Shown piece by piece: positions 10,401 through 16,157 of a stretch of 26,154 nt of DNA. A program made the position numbers and the translations under genes. Every line of letters begins with the position of its first letter. Position 1 is the first letter of the stretch. A model generated the notes under the pieces. It was not told where the DNA came from, searched no databases, and was given only the letters and a program-made list of their open reading frames with translations. The stretch comes from a virus, in IMG/VR virus record IMGVR_UViG_3300029910_000251, positions 1 through 26,154 of that record; one strand, written 5' to 3'.

Positions 10401-13400
10401 AGGCGGATCGTTACAGTTTAGCTAAACAGGTCGATAACGTTCGAGCTTTCCGTCGTCCAGATGGGACATTCGATCTCAGTGCTAAGACGAAGGATGGATC
10501 AGGGCCGCATGATTTCGGGAATAGCATTCCGGCAGAAAAGGTTTCCGACTACATCGGAAAGGATCTCGCTTCAAAAATTGTGAATCAGCCCGATGGGTGG
10601 CATACCTATGAGGGAAATGACCTAAAGGTAGGCGGCGAGGGGATGAAGGGATTCTACGATAAGATCCTCCCGAACTACGTTTCAAAGTATGTGAAGAAGT
10701 GGGGTGGCAAGGTTGCCCGGGAAGATATGCCGATCCCTTACGAAGAGAGAGAGGATGGAAATATCGCTCGTGTTTCTCATCCGATCTGGAAGGTGGACAT
10801 AACCCCCGAGATGCGAAAGGGAGTTGAGGAAGGCCAGCCTGTCTATGCTGCAAAGCCCGAATCAGCCGAGGAAGAGAAACCTTCCGTCCATAACCGCATC
10901 TTTGGTGACAAGAAAGGCTTCATCGAAGCCGACGTTAAGCCCACCATTGAAGCGGTAAAAACCTCCTTCACTAGCGCGGCAGACGACGTAGCCAAGATTT
11001 TCGCGCCTACTTTGCGTGGCGATAAGACGGATACGGGCATTACGAAGGCTCAGGCCGCTGGCAATATCATAAGAGAAAATAATGCTCTTATGGCGAGGCT
11101 GATGGATCAGGCTCATAGTGCGCTGAAAGATGCCAGCAAGTATTTCGATGGAATTTCAATTAATAAAAACTTGGACTTCATGGACTCTATCGAGAATAAC
11201 CGGCAACTTGCTGATCCCAAACTAGAAGCCATCGCCAAGACTCTCCGCCAGATTAATAATCAGTGGAAAGAAGCCGTCAGGAATCTTCCCCGTGGGAGCT
11301 TCAAGAATTTCATCGAGAACTACTTCCCTCATGTATGGGAAGGTGGAGATGTCGATGGGCAAAGCGTTCCTGCAAAGGAGTTCCTGCGACGAGTTGAAGG
11401 CACTACGGCTTTCATGAAGCATCGGACGATTCCGACTATAGCGGATGGAATCGCCATGGGACTCAAGCCGATCACCTACAATCCGGTAGACATGATGCTC
11501 CTTCGTTGGGGGCAAATGGCTAGATACATCGCGGCTCAAAGAATATTGGATTCCCTTGATAATGAAGGTCTAGCCAAGCACTTCAGCAGCGATGCCGAAG
11601 CGCCTCCGGGTTGGACCCGCATCGACAAGCGGATTGGAACCTCAGAAGGGCCTACCGGGGCATATGACCTGACCAAACCCGGATCGCCTCCGATCAAAGG
11701 GCCAATACCCTACTACGCCCCAGATTCGGTCGCCCAAGTCATCAATAACCATCTTTCTGCCGGTCTAGCCAACAAAGGCTGGTACAAGGGCCTAGTTGGG
11801 ACGGCAAACGTGATGAATCAGGCCCAGCTTGGCTTTAGCGCCTTCCACCTGGGATTTACATCGTTTGAGGCAAGCATTTCCAGATTTGCCTTAGGAGTTG
11901 AATATGCGGCGAGAGGGAATTTAAAAGATTCAATTAAATCTTTTATTTCAACCCCCTTGGCTCCTTTGACCAATGTTGTTAAAGGCGATCTTCTCTACCG
12001 GGAGTGGATGCGCCAAGGGAAGGGCTTGGAAGCAACGAACAGGCTAGAAAAGGGCCTGGATAAGGTTCCCGGGGTTTTGGTCAATCGACCGAATGCCGAA
12101 CTGCTTTCCAGTCTGGTCGATTCAGCCATTAAGGCCGGTGGGCGAGTGCAAATGGACCCGATGTACTCGAACCATATGGCCAAGAAGATGAGCCAGGCCT
12201 TCCGCCAAGGAAACTACGTTGGAGGAATCCTCCGTTCGCCCGGGGCTCTTCTTGAGAAGGTTTCGGCTCCCATCATGGAGTACTTGGTTCCCCGGCAGAA
12301 GCTTGGCATCTTCGCCGATCTGGCCCGCATGGAGATGCAGAAGCTTGGACCCGATGCCTCTACGCAGCAGGTACGGCAAGTCATGGGAAAAGCCTGGGAC
12401 TCGGTGGATAATCGTCTCGGTCAAGTCGTCTACGACAATCTTTTCTGGAACAAGGTCACTAAGGATATTTCGCATGCCACGATTCGATCTGTTGGCTGGA
12501 ATGTAGGAGATATCAGGGAAGGCGGTGGGGGGGCATTGGACTGGGCTAAATTTGTTAAGGATATATCCACTGGAAAGTCCAAGAACGCTGAGTTTACGCA
12601 CCGAATGGCATATACGATAGCCCTTCCAACGGTTGTAATGACAACTGGAGCTATCGTTCAATATCTTATGACCGGCAAAGGCCCCGAGGAACTTAAGGAC
12701 TACTTCTTCCCGAAGACCGGGGATACGACGCCTGATGGCCATAATGTGCGTCTTGCGCTTCCTTCCTACATGAAGGACGTGTTCGCTGTGGCCAATAACC
12801 CGACGCATACGGTAACGTCCAAGCTTCATCCCATGTGGTCTGCCCTGGCCGAGATGATGCAGAACAAGGACTTCTACGGCACCGAGATTCGCCATGCGGG
12901 AGATCCCCTGGTTAAGCAGGTGGCTGAGGAGCTTGGGTTTGTTGGCAAGAACTTCGCTCCCTTTGCGGTCACTGGCGGTATGAAGTTGCATCAATCGGGA
13001 GCTTCTCCGGCCAAGCAGGTGTTGCCGTTCTTTGGAGTGACCCCTGCACCGGCCTACGTTGATCAGACGCCTGCCGAGCGTATCGCTCACCAAATTCAGC
13101 AGGACAAGATGCCGAATCGCACCAAGACCCAGGCTGACTTCGACAAGAACCAGCTTAAGGGACAGTTGACCAATCTATCCCGCCAAATGGCCAAGCCCGG
13201 CATTTCGGATGAGGACAAAGACGATTTGCGTAAGCAGTCGGAGAAGCTTCTAGCCGATGGCACCAAAAAGGGGACCATTACGCCCAAAGAGGTTCCTTTG
13301 ATTATGAAGGAGGCGAGAATCAACTCCAACCTCTCGCCCCTGCAACGCGCCTTCAAGTCGATGGACTACGACGAGGCCTTAAAGGTCTGGGAGGCTGCCA

Positions 13401-13543
13401 ACAAGAAGGAAAAGGCCATGATTGGACCGATGATGCGCCATAAGGTCATCTCGGCGCAGAATCAGGGGAGGCAGGTAGATCAACCGATCGTTAAGGAGCT
13501 GCTTGGTCAACGCTCGCCTGAGGACTTGGCCGAAGCGAAGTAG
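4481..13543 (+). CDS. Giant 3020-residue phage polyvalent protein with kinase-like domain, probable ejected virion protein
   Basis: The GTG start at 4481 follows an AGGGA-type Shine-Dalgarno and the previous stop by 9 bp. Layout: Gln/Ala-rich coiled-coil-like region (about 45-90 and 190-300); Pro-rich linker (about 320-400); hydrophobic Gly/Ala segments (about 545-690); short helical module (about 990-1022); small beta-rich module (about 1050-1100); EEAHHLF at 1232-1238, a possible zinc-peptidase site; kinase-like domain (about 1485-1650) with Lys1501, catalytic-loop DDLHAGN at 1618-1624 and Asp1637 in the DFG position; phage module with LIEELQSD at 1854-1861, IPDAPF at 1937-1942 and DITPEM at 2106-2111; C-terminal region (about 2140-2870) resembling large polyvalent-protein associated domains such as LPD38, with GWNVG near 2672 and a probable membrane span near 2712-2731. 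Polyvalent proteins of this kind are thought to enter the host with the DNA. Individual activities are inferred from motifs. Confidence 0.9.
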   Translation: MPIYSPFDVVSRRQQQGQQPAADPFSSFLESPQVDPSQLETNYQGEQAEALKQQQAAQKAQDAQDKQDAADQAQAQEKQDEVDAKTYAASGAITRPSAYPTASGKTSIRQVPVTDENGNPTYKPGDQGVAYDENGQPWRQIRRADGSWDSVDPFSLGYAKVSIDSQGKAIATPHGKDASTLGTQDVSSNADIYNDPQVADEVQKREQAVVGKTAKEQIENGVVADAETARQAHQDAISAAQQANLDYSSQAADLKNSLDPESQQKLKDLQSARDQARQGVIDAQKAAESKFAEARKAKADPVGYLKSKNQAQQDAIDQSQDNPQVPPLLSPDGQPTVNGPTPDALPDVGQNGAVMASTPPASGPQPGSEPPSPGAAPTPAPVTPSAPTPDQPSSVADGIRNAPMGSGPLGSVTPEDAMGNSSLLSGPMSAPYWQGRINLQTAQGEDASEIPQGLWKNVYNGSKAALLKGVGSVSQGAQTVAGWFAGGGADDSWPRQAMAAVDHAFGTQMTQGADALRSKLYARANQTADAANTVADQLIKTDPNSVAAKVGTMIGAAPVFLDPLMMGVAGVGMGQQQAKAQGATDSQAVTAGLQTGLVDATIGKILGPLGHLSDRLKPVLADGIGGFLAKALGHTAVSSARGSVEMTAFNTANNAIANANAPEKTDVLNGWEDSAITGAIQNALFGAGGMALRQGRNEALRGGLDANKIAGNTAKVLNSISDKFNGIDQSQLDPTQKAAFKAQLIKQLDISPDVAAQVYAHADAGAQAKDAIRSALQDNAASAQGGDASVVESNKKAASSVLDAVDQLHQNTAQIQRMGRTDEGRKQLQIINQYNATLPEGVPKANAVEIGAATSIAPKDTIPTPAHFQAAQEIAAIQDPTQKTAVLAAVKAASGRALTSDETNLLSQVTESNGGKPVAYEQDGKWIFTDAGLNRIREIAPDAAKLLAESEQHQLEAPEPEPAPANQKEKTAKDIETVGKAQQKALGDRVVSDLKNGKINRSEAVERMRNLGFSDEEIDPHIPLNLPVDGGASKEKPSPAEPSSKNPGGANVGDDISFTYPHADKGEVKAKGEVLSKGEDHYEVVDHDSGDRMTVPFSKENINERTPNANSEEHDAGTTDADVKTEPKKEGATKAQEPEEKDAEIPGVSREKVAPEHQDAYDVTAKAYDKYRKLFDYLGVKSKLAKNPDSLGLSVTPGKNVLEVDPEAISHSMKILGGGEDARTRIEAAMGEEAHHLFVERTAQDLAKERGTTTDKIFGGIWKSLSDEQKNAVTKQYGKSLDSQSEANKAREYIRMLTQLEREGRTTEIASLMTPETRDIFQRMVDHLKELLTGKNPIPEAKELLDRTNRLLDAAEKGEPEKVSAAKPEKSLEATEKKPTLESPRKPVAAAKPEPQNGKEAPTKEEDEKSPPPDWAKQGTPRDAATYFEQASHFLKGSGESGEDAHAGSRTDRIASEADRLKDLAEQSGKIIPVDKFRNAPAIPGVSMENAVYHIGDKAWKVTKGKFYGYAPELNEGKGFPVDRVPATPSEYMDRMALANRIFGDHFKFEGVQLDASGHPHMVVSQPWVESAHLMGIVPNIKADEIRSLMQKEGFREIPGERLNPTGWYRPGDGVIVDDLHAGNVVKEPKGKLYPIDTIMGRVDPKEFKDRGWDMTDPRNPEKEGAPKKPPLNWDEEPKRVNAAKPDKESPEFYSQLERTIQDKMPAKASATQIEGILKGGGVKAEEIKWSGLSEWLADHPNPTKAEVLAHVRENGTQINETTLRPPDVGAPHENGNAKYAQYQIPGGENYREKVLSLPTAPDAPDPSEPWTISTRPGNSDAAYKSSHFPEVPNYLAHMRLNDRTDSDGRPGTLIEELQSDRHQQGRERGYTEDAPKEEPEGWSVLPLPSGDHSGRDAGYEYQVLHNGTRMAYARDQNEGLSVAHRLANGGTGHLPIPDAPFRKTWHEHLFRRALADAVANDKDWLGWTTGDTQADRYSLAKQVDNVRAFRRPDGTFDLSAKTKDGSGPHDFGNSIPAEKVSDYIGKDLASKIVNQPDGWHTYEGNDLKVGGEGMKGFYDKILPNYVSKYVKKWGGKVAREDMPIPYEEREDGNIARVSHPIWKVDITPEMRKGVEEGQPVYAAKPESAEEEKPSVHNRIFGDKKGFIEADVKPTIEAVKTSFTSAADDVAKIFAPTLRGDKTDTGITKAQAAGNIIRENNALMARLMDQAHSALKDASKYFDGISINKNLDFMDSIENNRQLADPKLEAIAKTLRQINNQWKEAVRNLPRGSFKNFIENYFPHVWEGGDVDGQSVPAKEFLRRVEGTTAFMKHRTIPTIADGIAMGLKPITYNPVDMMLLRWGQMARYIAAQRILDSLDNEGLAKHFSSDAEAPPGWTRIDKRIGTSEGPTGAYDLTKPGSPPIKGPIPYYAPDSVAQVINNHLSAGLANKGWYKGLVGTANVMNQAQLGFSAFHLGFTSFEASISRFALGVEYAARGNLKDSIKSFISTPLAPLTNVVKGDLLYREWMRQGKGLEATNRLEKGLDKVPGVLVNRPNAELLSSLVDSAIKAGGRVQMDPMYSNHMAKKMSQAFRQGNYVGGILRSPGALLEKVSAPIMEYLVPRQKLGIFADLARMEMQKLGPDASTQQVRQVMGKAWDSVDNRLGQVVYDNLFWNKVTKDISHATIRSVGWNVGDIREGGGGALDWAKFVKDISTGKSKNAEFTHRMAYTIALPTVVMTTGAIVQYLMTGKGPEELKDYFFPKTGDTTPDGHNVRLALPSYMKDVFAVANNPTHTVTSKLHPMWSALAEMMQNKDFYGTEIRHAGDPLVKQVAEELGFVGKNFAPFAVTGGMKLHQSGASPAKQVLPFFGVTPAPAYVDQTPAERIAHQIQQDKMPNRTKTQADFDKNQLKGQLTNLSRQMAKPGISDEDKDDLRKQSEKLLADGTKKGTITPKEVPLIMKEARINSNLSPLQRAFKSMDYDEALKVWEAANKKEKAMIGPMMRHKVISAQNQGRQVDQPIVKELLGQRSPEDLAEAK

Positions 13544-13545
13544 GC

Positions 13546-13836
13546 TTAGTCCTGAGTGCTGATGACGATGGCGGGGCGATGTACGATATTGGCTCCTACT
13601 AGCGATATAACCCCGTCTTCAGCAACAAACTCACCTCCTTCAGGAATCGGCCCAAGCCATTGCGTCACGACTTCAGGTGGGATTTCAACACGATCTCCGA
13701 AGGGAGGTCGATGGCCCATTTTCTCCAATAGGCGGGTGGCTAGAAACATGGCGCTCTGCTTATCCCACTTCGCCAGCGGGCTCTCGTTGCCGCCTTCCAA
13801 CAGGCGCAGGACTTCGGGGGTTGTGAGGGGGGTCAT
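13546..13836 (-). CDS. 96-residue hypothetical protein, last gene of minus operon
   Basis: The frame begins with ATG at 13836, overlaps the stop of the upstream gene as ATGA, and ends with TAA only 2 bp from the convergent stop of the giant gene. The N-terminal half looks helical (MTPLTTPEVLRLLEGG, then a stretch ending RLLEKMGH). The C-terminal half contains Pro-rich turns and short beta stretches (FVAEDGVISLVGANIV). No cysteines, signal peptide, membrane span or known catalytic motif are visible. I do not recognise the family. Being at the end of a string of small genes, it is likely an accessory phage gene. Its expression probably depends on transcription from upstream, since no promoter is evident. 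Confidence 0.6.
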   Translation of the reverse strand: MTPLTTPEVLRLLEGGNESPLAKWDKQSAMFLATRLLEKMGHRPPFGDRVEIPPEVVTQWLGPIPEGGEFVAEDGVISLVGANIVHRPAIVISTQD

Positions 13837-14042
13837 GATGGAAAAGATTTTATTCTGTATTCTAATTCTTCAATTTCAGATTTTAGTGATTCAATTGTTT
13901 TTTCACTTGAAACTTCCAAGTCCTCATATTTTTCCTTCCAGTAATGTCCCCAATTTCGCAAGTCTACATTGATTTTTCGGGCATTCTCTATTTCGGAAAT
14001 TGCATCGTCAAAATACGGGCAAGAAGGCGATGGCTCTTTCAA
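13833..14042 (-). CDS. 69-residue coiled-coil hypothetical protein with TTG start
   Basis: The proposed TTG start at 14042 has a strong Shine-Dalgarno (GAGGGGAG in the transcript sense, at 14049-14056) six bases upstream, so I accept the non-ATG start. The protein is short and charged, with a heptad-like C-terminal half (EKTIESLKSEIEELEYRIK), which predicts a coiled coil that could oligomerise. It overlaps the next gene by 4 bp (ATGA). The DNA is visibly richer in A and T than the structural genes. The family and function are unknown. It could be a small regulatory or host-interaction protein, but there is no direct evidence. Confidence 0.6.
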   Translation of the reverse strand: MKEPSPSCPYFDDAISEIENARKINVDLRNWGHYWKEKYEDLEVSSEKTIESLKSEIEELEYRIKSFPS

Positions 14043-14048
14043 GCTAAT

Positions 14049-14056
14049 CTCCCCTC
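14049..14056 (-). promoter_or_regulatory. Shine-Dalgarno GAGGGGAG deciding a TTG start
   Basis: A strong purine-rich ribosome-binding sequence lies six bases upstream of the TTG at 14042. It supports that rare start codon for the 69-residue coiled-coil gene. Confidence 0.6.
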
Positions 14057-14069
14057 AATTGAGACACCG

Positions 14070-14261
14070 TTAACACGTTGCATAAATCTTAAGCCACTCA
14101 AGAATAGGTTCACCGACTGTTGGCGATGATTCCTTTGCTGTATCGGATAGATTTATGCAGCCCTTTTTATTGGCAACATCAAACATTAGCCAAACTCCCT
14201 CTTCTCGGCTTTGCAATTCAAGCCCCGGCAATAATTCTGTATCTTTATGTTTTATTTTCAT
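14070..14261 (-). CDS. 63-residue hypothetical protein
   Basis: The ATG at 14261 lies 3 bp after the stop of the zinc-ribbon-like gene and has a weak GAGAG ribosome-binding sequence. The protein begins MKIKHKDTELLPGLELQ, has a hydrophobic-aromatic strand (GVWLMFDVANKKG) and ends with a short helix and a terminal Cys. It has no signal peptide or recognised motif. The first part could form a small beta-sheet. It lies in the AT-richer small-gene string. I do not recognise the family. Confidence 0.55.
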   Translation of the reverse strand: MKIKHKDTELLPGLELQSREEGVWLMFDVANKKGCINLSDTAKESSPTVGEPILEWLKIYATC

Positions 14262-14264
14262 AAT

Positions 14265-14570
14265 TTACTCTCGATCATTTTCATAGCTAAAGTCGCGCTG
14301 GGCTCCGCATTTTTCACAGAGATAACCGACGTGCATCCCTTGCGGTCGCATTTCTGACCCACACTTGCACGCTATTGATTCAGCGTTTTTCCCCTCCTTG
14401 TCCCAGCCTTTGGCGGTGATGTGAATATTTCGGAATGTGTCACGATCATCTCGGCTTTTGCAATCTACGGTTTTCCATTCCCCCCAGCTTTCTAGGGTAT
14501 CAGACCGGTTAGGGTGCATCTCATTCCACGCCTTCCGCACTTCCTCTTCCTGGGCTGGGGTGAGGGTCAT
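14265..14570 (-). CDS. Small zinc-ribbon-like protein, 101 residues
   Basis: I place the start at the ATG at 14570 (MTLTPAQEEEVRKAWNEMHP) rather than the longer frame from 14636, because GGAG lies about eight bases before it and the ATG overlaps the stop of the preceding 43-residue gene as ATGA. The C-terminal third has two Cys pairs, ACKCGSEM and LCEKCGAQ, about 16 residues apart, a layout typical of a zinc ribbon. Such ribbons often bind nucleic acid or protein partners, but the partner here is unknown. The N-terminal part is a charged helix followed by a Trp-rich stretch (ESWGEWKTVDC). Zinc binding is inference from Cys spacing, and the family is not recognised. Confidence 0.62.
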   Translation of the reverse strand: MTLTPAQEEEVRKAWNEMHPNRSDTLESWGEWKTVDCKSRDDRDTFRNIHITAKGWDKEGKNAESIACKCGSEMRPQGMHVGYLCEKCGAQRDFSYENDRE

Positions 14571-14698
14571 TTGATTACTCCGAATAGGTATAAAATAATT
14601 ATCCCGGCCAATCCTGCCAGCGAGGTCAGAAGGCAAATGAATGCTGCGGGAGCAACCAAGAATGTCATGAATCTATAAAATAAATCCCGATCTTTCAT
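14567..14698 (-). CDS. 43-residue single-span membrane protein
   Basis: Short frame starting MKDRDLFYRFMTFLVAP, with about 28 mostly hydrophobic residues after residue 11 that would form one or two membrane segments, ending GVIK. The ATG at 14698 overlaps the upstream stop as ATGA and its own stop overlaps the next ATG in the same way. That fits a real, translationally coupled gene despite its small size. The N-terminus is charged, so an N-in orientation is plausible. The function is unknown. Small phage membrane proteins of this type include superinfection-exclusion factors and lysis regulators, but nothing here selects between these. Confidence 0.55.
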   Translation of the reverse strand: MKDRDLFYRFMTFLVAPAAFICLLTSLAGLAGIIILYLFGVIK

Positions 14699-14886
14699 GT
14701 CTTTATCTTTCTGATGATGAATTCTGTTTTCTTAACAGGCATCGTATCGGCATGTGATTTATTAAAACTAGAAAGATAGGTGTTCCAGCAATTATTATAA
14801 TCGTCCCAAAATTTGTCCCCGATCTCTGGGATTGTCCCCGTTCGAACACGTCGGTAGCCCTTTGGGGTCTTTGGCTTGATCTTCAT
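14695..14886 (-). CDS. 63-residue conserved-looking small phage protein
   Basis: Begins MKIKPKTPKGYRRVRTGTIP and continues with EIGDKFWDDYNNCWN. The pattern G-Y-R-x-V-x-x-G...GD-x-[FW], followed by a Trp a few residues on, recurs in small proteins of phages and some bacteria and probably forms a compact beta-fold. It overlaps both neighbours by 4 bp (ATGA). The C-terminus is basic (KKTEFIIRKIKT). No catalytic residues or signal peptide are seen. The function is unknown. Confidence 0.6.
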   Translation of the reverse strand: MKIKPKTPKGYRRVRTGTIPEIGDKFWDDYNNCWNTYLSSFNKSHADTMPVKKTEFIIRKIKT

Positions 14887-15242
14887 CCACCCTCCTTCTT
14901 CTCTGCGCGGCTCGACTCGTCGTAGGAGCGAAGAGCACTAGCGAGTGATGATTCCCCACCATCGCCAGACACCACACCGCGAGCCCATCCGATAACAATC
15001 GCCGCCTTCTCCTCCCTATCTCGGGAGGCCGTGAGTTCGGAGCGGAGGCTCTTGATTGTGGTGATGGCTTCAGACATGAGCGAAGCATTCATGCCGTTCT
15101 TTTGGAGGACGTTTACAATTGGTCCTAATCGATCCTCAATCAGCGCTTTCTTAATCTCCGGTCCATCATTAGCCATCCATTCCGCAGTATGATGAGGGCC
15201 GGAGAAACCGGCGTTGCCTAATTTACAGGGCTTGTTGCTCAT
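14883..15242 (-). CDS. 119-residue helical hypothetical protein
   Basis: Starts MSNKPCKLGNAGFSGPHH with the ATG overlapping the upstream stop (ATGA at 15239-15242). The N-terminal 25 residues are Gly/His/Cys-containing and could be a loop or metal-binding segment. The rest is predicted helical and charged (DREEKAAIVIGWARGVV, then a Ser-rich C-terminus). No membrane span or catalytic motif is visible. It belongs to the ATGA-linked string of small genes. The family is not recognised. Confidence 0.58.
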   Translation of the reverse strand: MSNKPCKLGNAGFSGPHHTAEWMANDGPEIKKALIEDRLGPIVNVLQKNGMNASLMSEAITTIKSLRSELTASRDREEKAAIVIGWARGVVSGDGGESSLASALRSYDESSRAEKKEGG

Positions 15243-15517
15243 TTGCGGAGGGATTCGTAGGTTTCATGAGCCGCCCGAAGTTCCCCCAAGGAAATGGTCT
15301 TATGATTCATTCCATAAACTATCCTTCCAGGAGAATCCTTATGCATGTGATGACAAGCCAAATACAATTCAGAAAATGGCTTAAGCGCCTCCAAAATCTC
15401 CGCCTGGTCCGGCACTTCTCGGATGCAAGTTACATGAATTGCTCCAATAAATAGAGCCTTGCAAATCTGCGAATCGCTAAAATCGGATTCTGTTTCAATC
15501 TCAAATGTTCTCTTCAT
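15239..15517 (-). CDS. 92-residue hypothetical protein
   Basis: Begins MKRTFEIETESDFSDSQI and looks like a mixed alpha/beta protein, with a hydrophobic strand (ALFIGAIHVTCIREV) followed by helices and an ELYLACHHMHKD segment rich in His. It ends by overlapping the next gene (ATGA). A 34-bp gap separates it from the upstream secreted-protein gene, and it is the first gene of the small-gene string. The His/Cys cluster (about residues 54-58) might bind metal, but no defined motif is met. The family is unknown. Confidence 0.58.
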   Translation of the reverse strand: MKRTFEIETESDFSDSQICKALFIGAIHVTCIREVPDQAEILEALKPFSELYLACHHMHKDSPGRIVYGMNHKTISLGELRAAHETYESLRK

Positions 15518-15551
15518 ATCTTACGCCCGGTGAGGGTTAATTTTTGGCATG

Positions 15552-15938
15552 TTATTCAAAATAGAAATTGGAAATAATCTGGAAAAAGTAGTCGCTGCCG
15601 TAGTACTCGCTAAGGATATCCATCGGCGTCTTCCCAGATACCCACCGAGGACGGCCAGGAAGACCATCCTTGGCCCACAGCTTGCCATCAAACGCGAAGA
15701 TGACGAGCGAGCCATGCTTTAAATGCTGCATCCCGTAGATCGGGCTCCAATTGTATTCGATGACGCTCGCATTAACGCCATGCGCGTCCAAATAGACCGC
15801 AAGAGCATCCGAGTACCGCACGTTCGCCGTGTGATCTCCCGAGAGGGTTGACTGGAAGGCCGTAGCGTCGTCGAGAATATCGGCTCGGGAAGAAGCCGCT
15901 CCGATCAAAAGCAGGATGGAAAACAAGGTGCGTCTCAT
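15552..15938 (-). CDS. Secreted 128-residue protein with signal peptide, possible degenerate cysteine-peptidase-like fold
   Basis: I choose the ATG at 15938 (MRRTLFSILLLIGAASSRAD) over the in-frame GTG two codons upstream, because it gives a standard Sec signal peptide: two Arg, a hydrophobic core and an SRA cleavage region near residue 19. The mature part has a helix (RYSDALAVYLDAHGV), then an aromatic strand, then LKHGSLVIFAFDGKLWAKD and GRPRWV. The order helix, His before a beta-strand and a later Asp recalls papain- or transglutaminase-like folds, but the Cys expected at the helix start is absent. If the fold is right, the protein is probably inactive. This is a weak structural inference. 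It would act in the periplasm or outside the cell. Confidence 0.65.
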   Translation of the reverse strand: MRRTLFSILLLIGAASSRADILDDATAFQSTLSGDHTANVRYSDALAVYLDAHGVNASVIEYNWSPIYGMQHLKHGSLVIFAFDGKLWAKDGLPGRPRWVSGKTPMDILSEYYGSDYFFQIISNFYFE

Positions 15939-15948
15939 GAACACACCA

Positions 15949-15972
15949 TGACACTACACCATAACAGTGTCA
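15949..15972. promoter_or_regulatory. Inverted repeat TGACACT-N10-AGTGTCA overlapping a TTGACA box
   Basis: A perfect 7-bp inverted repeat with a 10-base spacer lies 11 bases upstream of the secreted-protein start. On the minus strand one arm forms part of TTGACA (a consensus -35 box). At 17 bases downstream only a poor -10 (CATGGT) is found. It could be an operator for a promoter driving the small-gene string, or a chance repeat. Confidence 0.25.
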
Positions 15973-15994
15973 ACACAAACTAGACACACTAAGC

Positions 15995-16144
15995 CTAGAT
16001 CACTCTCAACAGCAGGAGAATCAAAAGGATCAGCAAGACCAATCCAAGGCCACCAGACGGGGCATAGCCGTAGTTATGACCACTGATGCCAGGAAGGGCT
16101 CCAACGAGCAGGAGGACGAGAAGAACGATAAGGAGGATGTACAT
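15995..16144 (-). CDS. DUF3309-type 49-residue membrane protein
   Basis: The short frame starts MYILLIVLLVLLLVGALPG, has a polar centre (HNYGYAPSGG) and a second hydrophobic stretch (LGLVLLILLILLLL), ending RVI. This Leu/Ile-rich segment, GYxPSGG turn and second Leu/Ile-rich segment is the hallmark of the DUF3309 family, small proteins usually found on bacterial chromosomes. The two segments probably form a membrane hairpin. It lies between the secreted-protein and double-psi barrel genes, 13 bp after the latter's stop. No clear Shine-Dalgarno is seen. The family's function is unknown. Here it may be a captured host gene working in the lysis or envelope region. Confidence 0.72.
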   Translation of the reverse strand: MYILLIVLLVLLLVGALPGISGHNYGYAPSGGLGLVLLILLILLLLRVI

Positions 16145-16157
16145 ATTTTGATTTGGT

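Noticed and set aside
12122-13093. 323-residue minus-strand frame inside the giant gene
   Set aside because: Opposite the giant gene's C-terminal region, where the plus-strand frame carries conserved motifs. Its composition is unlike a real protein.
13520-13570. A bidirectional terminator between the convergent operons
   Set aside because: Only 2 bp separate the stop codons and no GC-rich stem with a T-run is visible here.
14571-14636. Longer N-terminal start for the zinc-ribbon-like gene
   Set aside because: The extension reads as part of the neighbouring 43-residue gene's span, and the internal ATG at 14570 has GGAG and an ATGA overlap.
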